Of a DNA stretch of 38,000 bases, positions 1 through 7,690 are shown in pieces. The notes beneath the pieces are model-generated. The model did not search any database. It was given only the letters and a program-made list of their open reading frames with translations, and was not told the DNA's origin. Source of the DNA: an uncultured Bacilli bacterium. GTDB lineage: Bacteria; Bacillota_I; Bacilli_A; RF39; UBA660. Location of the stretch: assembly GCA_934148535.1 (NCBI GenBank), contig CAKPDF010000013.1, forward strand, positions 1 through 38,000, written 5' to 3'. The stretch's first letter is position 1; each line of letters starts with the position of its first letter. A program made the position numbers and the translations under genes.

Positions 1-1
1 A

Positions 2-88
2 GAGACTGATATAATCAATCTCAAATATCTTTATTACCATGGATTGGTAACTTTACACAAAGTTTTTTACACTCTCGTAGATAATTAA
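2..88 (+). CDS. C-terminal end of an unidentified gene cut by the window edge
   Basis: A reading frame is open from the left edge for 28 codons and stops with TAA at 86-88, directly before a bidirectional terminator. The visible residues end in HGLVTLHKVFYTLVDN. I do not recognise the family. Support is only the open frame and its stop sitting at a terminator, as expected for a gene converging on the lon operon; in AT-rich DNA a 28-codon frame can also occur by chance. Confidence 0.35.
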   Translation, partial: ETDIINLKYLYYHGLVTLHKVFYTLVDN

Positions 89-126
89 AAAAACATTTGT
101 TTATAGAATTTAACAAATGTTTTTTT
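87..126. terminator. Bidirectional rho-independent terminator
   Basis: The arms AACATTTGTT and AACAAATGTT flank a loop of about 10 bases, with an A-run on the left and a T-run on the right, so the hairpin is followed by U residues on both strands. It ends the minus-strand lon operon and overlaps the stop codon of the last gene at 125-127. It would also stop transcripts arriving from the left edge. Confidence 0.8.
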
Positions 127-607
127 ATCTCTTTTTTTGATAAAACATTTCATCATTTGAATATGCTTCATATTCTGATAAAGTTCTAGCAGAATCATAA
201 GCTAAGATTTTTTCAGTTTTATAATATTTTGAAGCAACACTTTCTGGTATTTTTAGCATTAAAGTACTATCATAAATAAATGTTGTCCCATCCTCTTCTC
301 TAGTAATCCAAGCATGTTCTCCATGTTCTGCATTTTTTGTACCAACTAATATACTACATTTTCCCCTATGATATATAGCATCAGGAAAATGAATAGCAAA
401 ATATCTTGATGTAAGTCCACACCTTCCTATATTTAATCCTTTTTCGTATATTTCTTGCATTTTTAAAGTAGATATTTTTTCTTCATACCAATCATCTAAA
501 TCTATTGAAAATATCTCTTTTTCTAAAGATTCATTCCATTTATACTTTTCCAAATCTATTCCATATAAATCCCCTAAACTTTTTCTTAATACTTCGCTTT
601 CCAACAT
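125..607 (-). CDS. Small Cys-His-Asp (transglutaminase-like) protein downstream of lon
   Basis: 160 residues, no signal peptide or membrane segment, so probably cytoplasmic. The middle carries GRCGLTSR (Cys63), HGEHAW (His98) and IYDST (Asp113). This order and spacing of Cys, His and Asp fits the papain/transglutaminase-like fold, in which these residues form a catalytic triad; the activity is inferred. The N-terminal 55 residues are acidic and helical. The ATG is preceded by AAGAAGGGATG, which overlaps the end of lon; the gap to the lon stop is 17 bases, so the two are almost certainly co-transcribed. The gene ends inside the terminator at 87-126. Substrate unknown; it could be a protease, a cross-linking or deamidating enzyme, or an inactive relative. 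A link to Lon is suggested only by position. Confidence 0.75.
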   Translation of the reverse strand: MLESEVLRKSLGDLYGIDLEKYKWNESLEKEIFSIDLDDWYEEKISTLKMQEIYEKGLNIGRCGLTSRYFAIHFPDAIYHRGKCSILVGTKNAEHGEHAWITREEDGTTFIYDSTLMLKIPESVASKYYKTEKILAYDSARTLSEYEAYSNDEMFYQKKR

Positions 608-624
608 ATAATTAGCATCCCTTC

Positions 625-2934
625 TTATTTTTCTTTACTATTAAATAGATAATAGTATACATCCAAATAATCTCTTACAAATGTTACTTCTACCTTATTC
701 TTAACTTCCTTTGGAATATCTTCTAAATCATTTTTATTTTCTATTGGTATAAATACCTTTTTAATATTGTTTACAGAGGCTGCAATTAATTTTTCCTTTA
801 ATCCACCTACTGGCAATATTTTTCCTCTTAATGTTATTTCGCCAGTCATACTAATATTACTATCTATAACACAATCTTTAAGCAAACTTAATATAGATGT
901 AACAATTGCTATTCCTGCAGAAGGACCATCTTTAGGTGTAGCTCCATCTTCTAAATGAATATGAAAATCATTTTCTTGAAATAACTTATAATCTATGTCA
1001 AATTTCTCACTATTACTTTTAATATAACTCATAGCAATATTGATACTCTCTTTCATTATATCACCTAAACTACCTGTAAGCAATACTTCTCCCTTACCCT
1101 TATAATACGCTACAGATACTTTTAATACCTCTCCCCCATAAGGAGTATAAGCAACTGCATTAACTATTCCAGATTTTGTATTTTTCTCATTAACACTATG
1201 ATAGTATTTTTCTTTTCCTAAATATTTATCTAAATCTTTTTCCTTTATTATTGTATCATATATTTCATTACATATAACTTTTCTACAAATAGTAGATATT
1301 TGCCTTTCTAACTCTCTTGCTCCTGATTCTTTAGTATAGTCATTTATTATTTTTAATATTGCTTTATCACTTATTGATACATTATTATCTCTAATTTTAT
1401 ACTCTTTAAATAATTTTGGAATTAAATACTTCTTAACTATTTCTTTTTTCTCAATTGTTGTATAACTAGTTAATTCTATTATCTCCAATCTATCCTTTAA
1501 GGCTGCCGGAATTTCGCTTGCATTATTAGCAGTTAATATAAACATTACATTAGATAAATCAAATTCTTCTTCTATATAATTATCTACAAACATTTGATTT
1601 TGTTCTTTATCTAAAATATCAAGCAATGCTGCTGCTGGATCATCGTGATAATCTTTAGTTAACTTATCTATTTCATCTATTAAAAATACTGGATTGTTTA
1701 CTCCAACTTTTTTTAAACCTTGTATTATTTTACCAGGATTTGCTCCTATATATGTACGGCGATGTCCCATTATCTCCGCTTCATCATTAACTCCGCCAAC
1801 ACTAATTTTTACAAATTTCTTATTTAATGCTTTAGCAATACTTTTAGCAAGAGTAGTTTTACCCGTTCCTGGAGGCCCCACTAAACATATTATTGGGCTA
1901 TTTATCTTATGAGTATATTCTGTTACTACTACCTGCTCTATTATTCTCTCTTTTATCTTCTCAAGACCATAATGGCTTTCATTTAATACTTCTTTTACAT
2001 TCTTAGATTTATAGTTATCAATTGTTTTTTCTTGCCAAGGTAATTTTAATAACCAATCTATGTACGTTCTAATTATAGTCACTTCAGGTGAAGCTTCTGA
2101 CGTTAATTCATATCTAGTTAATTCTTGATTTAATTTTTCCTTAACTTTTTCCGGTGCTTCTAACTTTTCTATCTTATCTTTTAATAAAGATACATCAGAT
2201 TCTTTAATATCTGTCTCGCCCAATTCTTCCTTTATAATTCTTATTTTTTCCCTCAAAATATATTCTCTTTGACTATCATCCAATTTTTCTTTTAAAGTTT
2301 GTTCTAATTCATTTTCTAATTTTGTTGTCTCTAGTTCTCTATTTAAATCTTCTATTATTTCTTTTAATCTATTAAGAGGATTTTTTTCATTTAAATATTT
2401 TAATTTATTCTTATAATCTAATGGAAGTTCACTTATTATTATATCTGTTAACTTAGAAATATTTTCTACTCCCTCTATTCTTCCTAAAACGCTATTAGTC
2501 ATTAAAGAAGATGCATTTATATAATTATTTAAATCCTTATATAATATTCTCTTCAATGCCTCTATTTCAGTTTCATTATAATTATATTCTTGAATAGGAA
2601 TTGTAAATGCCTCAAAATAATCATTTGTATTTTGAATATAGTTTAATATCTCTACCCTTGCTACTCCTGTTATTACTGCTCTTACAGCACCATTTGGCAA
2701 ATCTATTTTTGATTTTATTTTTCCTAGTACTCCAATACTTGGAAAATCTTTAATATTTAAATTTTCTTCCAAAGGATCTGTTAAATTACATAATAAAATA
2801 TGATTATCATTATAATTTTCAGCATTATCTAATATAATCTTTTCACTATCATTATTAAATTCTATTCTTAATTCATTAAATGGAAATATTATTTCATCCT
2901 TAAAGAATAATACTGGCAAGTTTGTTTCTACCAT
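625..2934 (-). CDS. lon: ATP-dependent protease La (Lon)
   Basis: 769 residues, the usual length for bacterial LonA. It degrades misfolded and regulatory proteins in the cytoplasm as a hexamer. In order: an N-terminal substrate-binding domain (about 5-200), a coiled-coil stretch (about 190-260), an AAA+ module with Walker A GPPGTGKTT (about 350-360) and Walker B FLIDEID, and the C-terminal protease domain with Ser672 in DGPSAG and Lys715 in GGLKEK. The Ser-to-Lys distance of 43 residues equals that of E. coli S679/K722, so the dyad is intact. The ATG has AGGAAGTGA a few bases upstream. It is the first gene of a two-gene unit with the Cys-His-Asp protein and has its own promoter at 3025-3052. 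No CtsR or CIRCE operator is visible. Confidence 0.98.
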   Translation of the reverse strand: MVETNLPVLFFKDEIIFPFNELRIEFNNDSEKIILDNAENYNDNHILLCNLTDPLEENLNIKDFPSIGVLGKIKSKIDLPNGAVRAVITGVARVEILNYIQNTNDYFEAFTIPIQEYNYNETEIEALKRILYKDLNNYINASSLMTNSVLGRIEGVENISKLTDIIISELPLDYKNKLKYLNEKNPLNRLKEIIEDLNRELETTKLENELEQTLKEKLDDSQREYILREKIRIIKEELGETDIKESDVSLLKDKIEKLEAPEKVKEKLNQELTRYELTSEASPEVTIIRTYIDWLLKLPWQEKTIDNYKSKNVKEVLNESHYGLEKIKERIIEQVVVTEYTHKINSPIICLVGPPGTGKTTLAKSIAKALNKKFVKISVGGVNDEAEIMGHRRTYIGANPGKIIQGLKKVGVNNPVFLIDEIDKLTKDYHDDPAAALLDILDKEQNQMFVDNYIEEEFDLSNVMFILTANNASEIPAALKDRLEIIELTSYTTIEKKEIVKKYLIPKLFKEYKIRDNNVSISDKAILKIINDYTKESGARELERQISTICRKVICNEIYDTIIKEKDLDKYLGKEKYYHSVNEKNTKSGIVNAVAYTPYGGEVLKVSVAYYKGKGEVLLTGSLGDIMKESINIAMSYIKSNSEKFDIDYKLFQENDFHIHLEDGATPKDGPSAGIAIVTSILSLLKDCVIDSNISMTGEITLRGKILPVGGLKEKLIAASVNNIKKVFIPIENKNDLEDIPKEVKNKVEVTFVRDYLDVYYYLFNSKEK

Positions 2935-2971
2935 TCAAGTTCACTTCCTAACTTATATTATAGAAAAAGAC

Positions 2972-3002
2972 ATATATTATAGTATTTAATTTTATAATAT
3001 AT
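2972..3002. repeat. AT-only hairpin in the lon leader
   Basis: Perfect 10-bp inverted repeat (ATATATTATA / TATAATATAT) with an 11-base loop, between the lon promoter and the lon ribosome binding site. It has no T-run and lies in the predicted 5' leader. It may be a weak structure only, since every pair is A-T. Confidence 0.4.
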
Positions 3003-3024
3003 ATCCCTTCCCTTTCTGCTAATT

Positions 3025-3052
3025 ATTCTAACACATAAATAAAATAGGTCAA
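3025..3052 (-). promoter_or_regulatory. lon promoter (sigma-A type, extended -10)
   Basis: On the minus strand: -35 TTGACC (3047-3052), 16-bp spacer, -10 TAGAAT (3025-3030) preceded by TG-T. It lies about 90 bases before the lon ATG and just downstream of the terminator of the previous gene. Confidence 0.7.
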
Positions 3053-3093
3053 GTTTATTTACTAGTCATTTACAAAAAAATACTTAAAGTAAT

Positions 3094-3131
3094 TATAATA
3101 AAAACTAAATACTTTCTTCAGTATTTAGTTT
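3094..3131 (-). terminator. Terminator overlapping the end of the ABC membrane-domain gene
   Basis: Perfect 12-bp arms (3102-3113 and 3120-3131) with a 6-base loop, followed on the minus strand by a T-rich tract. The 5' arm encodes the last codons and the stop codon of the gene at 3105-4037, so the CDS end and the terminator are the same sequence. Confidence 0.75.
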
Positions 3132-4037
3132 ATTTAATCTTTTTAATGATACTTTAAAACTTTGATAATCAGCGTTTATTGTACCAACTACTTCAAAATT
3201 TGCGATAATCTTATCATAATATGTATAAATTAATACTATTGTTCCTACTTCCATTCTTCCTACACTTACCAAATAAATACTATATAATATCAAACTATAT
3301 CTACATACCTCTACCGTTCCTAATACTAAATAGATAAATGCTTGAGCCAATATATTAAAATTATAATTTGACTTTAAATATTCTATTGTATTTTTATTAA
3401 ATTTATCAAATAATTGTTTTTCATATTTATTCTCTTTTATTTGAGAATACATTTCATGTGCAGTTATAGTCTTTCTATCAAGATTAGATTTTCTTTTAAT
3501 ATTTTCTTTTTTTACCCCTCTACCCGATACTATTAAAATTATAAGCATTATTATAGATATTATAACTGTTATTAAGAATATATAAATATCTAATGATAAA
3601 AAATATAAATAGATTATTATAAATTCTATAATTTGAATTATTCTCACTACTGAATTACCTATAAAATTACAAATAATATCTATATCATTATTTATAATAT
3701 TAGTATATTCTGCCAAAGAAATTTTCTTAATATTTTCTATATTATTTCTAGTTGTTATATTAGTATATTCTAAATATAATTTATTATATAACTTAAACCA
3801 AGTTACCTGATTTAAATATTGAAATATATAATAAAATATAGATAATAATAATATTACCACTATCAAATAGTAAGATTTATGATAATTAGATTCACTAACA
3901 TAATTTATTGTACTACTCCAAAAAATTGGAATTATTAATAAAAGTCCTCTAATAAAAAGAGAAGTAATTATTTTAGATAAAAGTTCTTTATAACTTTTTC
4001 TTATAACTACTTCTGTATAACTATTCATACGTTTCAA
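3105..4037 (-). CDS. ABC exporter transmembrane domain without an ATPase domain
   Basis: About 310 residues, almost entirely the six-helix membrane domain of a type I ABC exporter (PF00664-like), with long helices and the cytoplasmic coupling regions (for example ISLAEYTNIINNDID). A normal exporter half is about 580 residues and continues into a nucleotide-binding domain with Walker A, LSGGQ and Walker B; here the protein stops just after the linker motif SLKRLNKL and a terminator follows at once. No matching ATPase gene is present in the window. Start: GTG at 4046 lies inside the ribosome binding site AGGTGA (4043-4048); TTG at 4037 has the right spacing of 5 bases, while ATG at 4028 is a further option. 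It may be a C-terminally truncated gene, or a stand-alone membrane subunit. It is probably co-transcribed with the upstream gene at 4084-4737. Confidence 0.75.
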   Translation of the reverse strand: MKRMNSYTEVVIRKSYKELLSKIITSLFIRGLLLIIPIFWSSTINYVSESNYHKSYYLIVVILLLSIFYYIFQYLNQVTWFKLYNKLYLEYTNITTRNNIENIKKISLAEYTNIINNDIDIICNFIGNSVVRIIQIIEFIIIYLYFLSLDIYIFLITVIISIIMLIILIVSGRGVKKENIKRKSNLDRKTITAHEMYSQIKENKYEKQLFDKFNKNTIEYLKSNYNFNILAQAFIYLVLGTVEVCRYSLILYSIYLVSVGRMEVGTIVLIYTYYDKIIANFEVVGTINADYQSFKVSLKRLNKLNTEESI

Positions 4038-4083
4038 GATTATCACCTATTTATAGTATGATTACATTTTAATTTTTTATAAG

Positions 4084-4737
4084 TTAGACTGCATCTTTAT
4101 AATTTTTTTCTTCTTCTATTACTAACTTTCTAGTTTGCTTTGGTCCTAATTCTCTTGAAATTGGAGATAAAGTTTTTAACTTATCTTTTCTTATCCTCTT
4201 TTTAGGAGTTAATTCCTTATCCTTTTCTTCATTATATAGTTCTAAATCTTTCTTTAAATTTTCATAATTTTTAGTAAATGATATACTATCATTATTTTCT
4301 TTTATATTTTTTAAAGATATTATGGATGCTGTTGAAAATGCTGCCCCTATTACTAGGGTATATTTCCCTATAGTCCATAATAAACCACTATTTAATACTA
4401 TAGAAGACGCTAATGGAGTAATTCCAACTAATATTGATATTGATAATAATATTGCTACTAACTTTTTACTTAATAATGGATTTTGATTTTTCTTTTCTTC
4501 TTCTAATAAACAAGTATATTTTTCTTTTATATTTTCTAAATTTAAATATTCTTCCAAGTAATGATAATAGTTTTCTAGTAATTGTTTCCTATTTTTTGAT
4601 GTTTTTTTGATAGAAAAATTCTGTTCTTTTAAACTTCCATCTAATTCATATAATTTAACCAAATAGTATTTATCAAGTTCCTCAATTGATGCTATAGTTC
4701 CTCTTTTTCCATAAAAAGGTAATTCTTTCTTCAACAT
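4084..4737 (-). CDS. Unknown protein with two central membrane segments
   Basis: 217 residues. A charged N-terminal part of about 90 residues is followed by two hydrophobic helices (about 94-114 and 121-141) and a Lys/Glu-rich C-terminal tail of about 75 residues, so both ends probably lie in the cytoplasm. I recognise no family. The ATG has GAGGGAT upstream and a consensus promoter lies at 4765-4793. The next gene, the ABC membrane domain, begins about 46 bases after its stop, with no terminator seen between them, so they probably form an operon. Confidence 0.65.
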   Translation of the reverse strand: MLKKELPFYGKRGTIASIEELDKYYLVKLYELDGSLKEQNFSIKKTSKNRKQLLENYYHYLEEYLNLENIKEKYTCLLEEEKKNQNPLLSKKLVAILLSISILVGITPLASSIVLNSGLLWTIGKYTLVIGAAFSTASIISLKNIKENNDSISFTKNYENLKKDLELYNEEKDKELTPKKRIRKDKLKTLSPISRELGPKQTRKLVIEEEKNYKDAV

Positions 4738-4764
4738 ACTATCCCTCTTTTCAAAAGTTATTAT

Positions 4765-4793
4765 ATTATACTATAAATTTGCTTTACAATCAA
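4765..4793 (-). promoter_or_regulatory. Promoter of the two-TM protein / ABC domain operon
   Basis: Minus strand: -35 TTGATT (4788-4793), 17-bp spacer, -10 TATAAT (4765-4770), about 30 bases before the ATG at 4737. Confidence 0.75.
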
Positions 4794-4842
4794 GTACTTT
4801 GTCATATTTTGTCTTAAATGAATTTATTTAGGTATTAATAAT

Positions 4843-4871
4843 ACATTTTTTATTTAATTTATCATATGTTA
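4843..4871 (+). promoter_or_regulatory. Possible mother-cell (sigma-K-like) promoter of the coat gene
   Basis: CATATGTTA at 4863-4871 fits the CATANNNTA -10 consensus of the late sporulation factor sigma-K, and AC at 4843-4844 could serve as its short -35; the spacing of 18 is a little long. No sigma-A type promoter is evident for the gene. The match is short and the DNA AT-rich, so this rests on its position before a coat protein gene. Confidence 0.4.
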
Positions 4872-4897
4872 TATTGAATACAAAAGGGGTGGAATAT

Positions 4898-5320
4898 ATG
4901 AATAATACAGAAAGATCAAACAACTGCTGCGATAACTGCATAGCAGAAATATTAAAGGTTATTCTAATTCTTCAACAAAGTGTTACTCAAAGTGATTCTT
5001 GCTTAGAGACTTGTGATAGGGGATTCCTAGGTCAACAATGTTGTCCAGTATGCTATAACACTAGACCTATAGTACTATACACTTGTGGCTCTAACGGAAC
5101 TCCATTATCTTTACCAATTAGCAAGAATCCTAGCGAAGTAACTACTTCTTCTATCTGTAGAGTTGAAAAATTAGATGGCTGTTGCGCTACTTGTAGAGTA
5201 TTAACTTATGATACTGCTACTTCTAGTTATACTGCTACAAACTCTTTCTTTACAATTAATTTAAATTGTGTATGCTGTATTCGTTGCTTAGATGATACCT
5301 ATGTAGATTTATGCAATTAA
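4898..5320 (+). CDS. CotY/CotZ-like spore coat protein
   Basis: 140 residues with 18 cysteines. The layout matches the CotY/CotZ insoluble coat/exosporium family of Bacilli: an N-terminal CCDNC segment with a helix, a Cys-rich middle, then RVEKLDGCCATCRVL, a variable stretch, and FTINLNCVCCIRCL near the end. Family members form cross-linked disulfide lattices in the outer spore layers. ATG at 4898 is chosen over the in-frame ATG at 4874 because AAGGGGTGG (4884-4892) stands five bases before it. It is a single gene on the plus strand between minus-strand genes, with its own candidate promoter and terminator. If the call is right, the organism or its recent ancestor forms spores. Confidence is in family resemblance, not in a search. 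Confidence 0.75.
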   Translation: MNNTERSNNCCDNCIAEILKVILILQQSVTQSDSCLETCDRGFLGQQCCPVCYNTRPIVLYTCGSNGTPLSLPISKNPSEVTTSSICRVEKLDGCCATCRVLTYDTATSSYTATNSFFTINLNCVCCIRCLDDTYVDLCN

Positions 5321-5328
5321 TAAAGTTT

Positions 5329-5360
5329 AAAGAACCTACTATCATGTAAGTTCTTTTTCT
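5329..5360 (+). terminator. Terminator of the coat gene
   Basis: Arms AAAGAAC-C-TAC and GTA-A-GTTCTTT (one internal mismatch) with a 6-base loop, then TTTTCTTTTAT on the plus strand. It begins about 9 bases after the coat gene stop. Confidence 0.75.
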
Positions 5361-5395
5361 TTTATATAAAAACTAATTATAATGTATTGTACTTC

Positions 5396-6790
5396 CTATA
5401 ATGTTTTTAATGTAAATGGTTGAATAGCTGTTCCTAGTCCAGTCAAATTATCTTTCTTTATAGTTATTACTGGTCTTATTCCTAATTCATCATCAACTTT
5501 ACTTTCTGCTATTTTTTTATCTATATATGAATAATTATATGCTACATCATCTTTAAAATTTGCCGCAGTCATAGTCCAAAAACCTATATTATTATTTATA
5601 TAATCACTATTTACTAATAATAATTCATCTAATGTTATTAATCCAACTGAATAATTTAAAGTTCCATTACCAATATTTATATCTTTAGTATAACTGTCTG
5701 CAGGAGAACAACTTAAATCAGGTTTATTATTAGTTATTCTTTCATAAGAATTATATATACCAGTTTCTGCATTTGTCCTCTTGTCATTACAATATATTAC
5801 ATCCATTATATTACTTTCTACTTCTGTGTTTTCTATATTTTCTTTATACCAATTATCTACTTGTATTTTTATATTACTATCTATCTCTTTAATACTCTCA
5901 TCTAAGTATGTATATCCAGTAGCATTTTCAAAATTATTTAGATTTTGAAATTTTGTAACTCCTATAACTGTATCTTTTTCAGAAGCATCATTGTCATTAT
6001 TCTCATGAACCTTAGTTCCTGAATAAATTAATTTTATATTACCTTTACTATCTATCAAATAAATTCTATAATATTTTCCGTTCAATAATACATAATTATA
6101 ATTAATATTACCTTTAAAATAATATAAATAGCCATTCTCATCTTGTGTTTCTAATATTCCTTCTTCAGCAGTTGACTCTACAGCATATTTATCTAACCCC
6201 AATGATACTAAAGTTCTATATGCTAAAGATGTAGTATGCAGATTTTCATTTTTATTTTGAATTGCCAAACCAGTTGCTACTAATTTAGCAGAATATGTAT
6301 GACCTATCTCAGTATTTGGAGTATCTTCTTTTAACCACATCTTTATATTTATTTCCATAGTTTCTTGAGGTGCTAAAAAAATTGATGAATATATATTTCC
6401 ATTAGGTAAATCTATTAAACTTACAGGAGCGTTATCATCTATTTGTAACATTAAATATTTAGGATTTATAATATTTTCTACATCTTCTGTAGTTGATAAT
6501 ATATCCAAATTAAATTTATAAGTAAGTGTACCTGTATTTGTTATTGTTATTGTGTAAGGTGTTGTTAGTATTCCTTCTTCATTCGTTAATGGTATATTAT
6601 TTTTTAATTCTAGTGTTTCGCCTTCTGTATACTTTATATCTAATACTCCTGTTGTGTATGTATTATTACTTAATTTCTTTGAATTATATATTAAAGAGTA
6701 TGTAGTAGATACTGAAAGTGCTACAAAAATTATTATTGATATTGATATAAGTACTATTTTTTTACTTATATTTTGCGTTAATATATTCAT
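5396..6790 (-). CDS. Secreted TasA/CalY-like surface protein with a C-terminal sensor-like module
   Basis: 464 residues. The N-terminus has a short basic start and one hydrophobic segment (about 11-33). Residues 40-180 resemble the TasA/camelysin-like beta fold (threads such as TYTTGVLDIKYTEG and YTITITNTGTLTYKF). From about 190 a second module follows, with YLYYFKGNINYNYVLLNGKYYRIY and a C-terminal GIRPVITIKKDN and GLGTAIQPFTLK, a pattern found in many secreted proteins of uncultured Firmicutes. Probably a cell-surface or extracellular-matrix protein. The ATG has AGGGTGATGTT upstream. It follows the WG-repeat-like gene by 60 bases and may share its transcript, or use the extended -10 promoter at 6816-6824. 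No signal peptidase SipW gene is nearby. Confidence 0.65.
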   Translation of the reverse strand: MNILTQNISKKIVLISISIIIFVALSVSTTYSLIYNSKKLSNNTYTTGVLDIKYTEGETLELKNNIPLTNEEGILTTPYTITITNTGTLTYKFNLDILSTTEDVENIINPKYLMLQIDDNAPVSLIDLPNGNIYSSIFLAPQETMEINIKMWLKEDTPNTEIGHTYSAKLVATGLAIQNKNENLHTTSLAYRTLVSLGLDKYAVESTAEEGILETQDENGYLYYFKGNINYNYVLLNGKYYRIYLIDSKGNIKLIYSGTKVHENNDNDASEKDTVIGVTKFQNLNNFENATGYTYLDESIKEIDSNIKIQVDNWYKENIENTEVESNIMDVIYCNDKRTNAETGIYNSYERITNNKPDLSCSPADSYTKDINIGNGTLNYSVGLITLDELLLVNSDYINNNIGFWTMTAANFKDDVAYNYSYIDKKIAESKVDDELGIRPVITIKKDNLTGLGTAIQPFTLKTL

Positions 6791-6815
6791 AACATCACCC
6801 TATCATCTAATTGTA

Positions 6816-6824
6816 ATTATATCA
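6816..6824 (-). promoter_or_regulatory. Possible extended -10 promoter before the TasA-like gene
   Basis: TGATATAAT on the minus strand, 25 bases before the ATG. No clear -35 is seen at 17 bp. It may drive the gene independently of the upstream WG-repeat-like gene, whose transcript has no visible terminator. Confidence 0.4.
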
Positions 6825-6850
6825 TAAAATCTGGTTTCAGAAAAGTTATT

Positions 6851-7474
6851 TTAAGAATTAATAATATTTAATAATTCTTCTACTTCTTCTTCCTTATATT
6901 CTACTTTTTCAACAATCTTTCCATCTTCCATTGATACAATTCCATATAAATTATTCTTTTTTACTATTATATTTTTAAGATTATAACCAATAAGTACTCC
7001 ATCTTTATAATATCCAATATCATCATATAAAGTGCTTATTATTATATTATTATCATTATCTATCATACCCTTATAATTATTTTGTATTACTATTATATAT
7101 TTATCACTCAATACTTGATAATCTTCATAACTATCACTTATAACTTTTTGTTCCATAAAATTATATAATATATTTTTATTATCTTTACTAAGTATTACAT
7201 AATTTTCATTTACTACCTTCTTTATAGTAGGACAATTATCATATTCACAACTATATACTGAATATAACTTATCCTGAGAAATCCCATCCTTAACCCTTGC
7301 AGTACAAACTGAACCATCACAATCATAAAAATATATATAATTTTTAGTTAAATATTGGTAATTTATTTTATAATCCATTACCATTAAAAGGATTATTATT
7401 AATAATAAAAATAGGCCTGTTACCCATATAATCCTATATATGTTTATATTATGTTTCATATTATTTTTTCTCAT
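6851..7474 (-). CDS. Membrane-anchored WG-repeat-like protein
   Basis: 207 residues. One N-terminal membrane helix (about 13-32) is followed by an extracellular domain. The second half repeats the pattern of WG beta-repeats: KGMIDNDNNIIISTLYDDIG and NLYGIVSMEDGKIVEKVEY, close to the canonical K-W/Y-G-(L/V)-I/V-D-x2-G-K. Four cysteines lie early in the domain (DCDGSVC and SCEYDNC). WG-repeat proteins are mostly of unknown surface function. The start is set by AGGGGTGATATT before the ATG and the promoter at 7500-7528. The TasA-like gene follows on the same strand. Confidence 0.6.
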   Translation of the reverse strand: MRKNNMKHNINIYRIIWVTGLFLLLIIILLMVMDYKINYQYLTKNYIYFYDCDGSVCTARVKDGISQDKLYSVYSCEYDNCPTIKKVVNENYVILSKDNKNILYNFMEQKVISDSYEDYQVLSDKYIIVIQNNYKGMIDNDNNIIISTLYDDIGYYKDGVLIGYNLKNIIVKKNNLYGIVSMEDGKIVEKVEYKEEEVEELLNIINS

Positions 7475-7499
7475 AATATCACCCCTATTTTATAAAATA

Positions 7500-7528
7500 A
7501 TTATAATATAGATAAATAATGGTGTCAA
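7500..7528 (-). promoter_or_regulatory. Full-consensus promoter of the WG-repeat-like gene
   Basis: Minus strand: TTGACA (7523-7528), exactly 17 bp, TATAAT (7500-7505), about 25 bases before the ATG. A perfect match to the housekeeping consensus, so strong expression is likely. Confidence 0.8.
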
Positions 7529-7612
7529 GAAAAACAACTACATTGATAAAATTAATAATTAACTTAATTTAAATAGCAAATTTCCAATATTAACCATATA
7601 TTTATTATCACA

Positions 7613-7644
7613 ACAAAATAGTTTAGCATTCACTAAACTATTAG
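7613..7644. repeat. 32-bp palindromic repeat, copy 1
   Basis: Arms AATAGTTTAG and CTAAACTATT (10 bp, perfect) around the loop CATTCA. The same 32 bases, including the loop, occur at 33395-33426. It lies 47 bases past the stop of the gene at 7691, where it could act as a weak terminator on the minus strand (stem followed by TTTTG), but identity of the loop points to a shared element rather than to two independent terminators. Confidence 0.8.
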
Positions 7645-7690
7645 CGTATTAATATATATTGTAAACTAATAAATTAAATATTGTCTATTA

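Noticed and set aside
3041..3056. CtsR-like GGTCAA near lon
   Set aside because: Only one half-site is present; CtsR needs a direct repeat of the heptamer. The bases are better explained as the -35 box.
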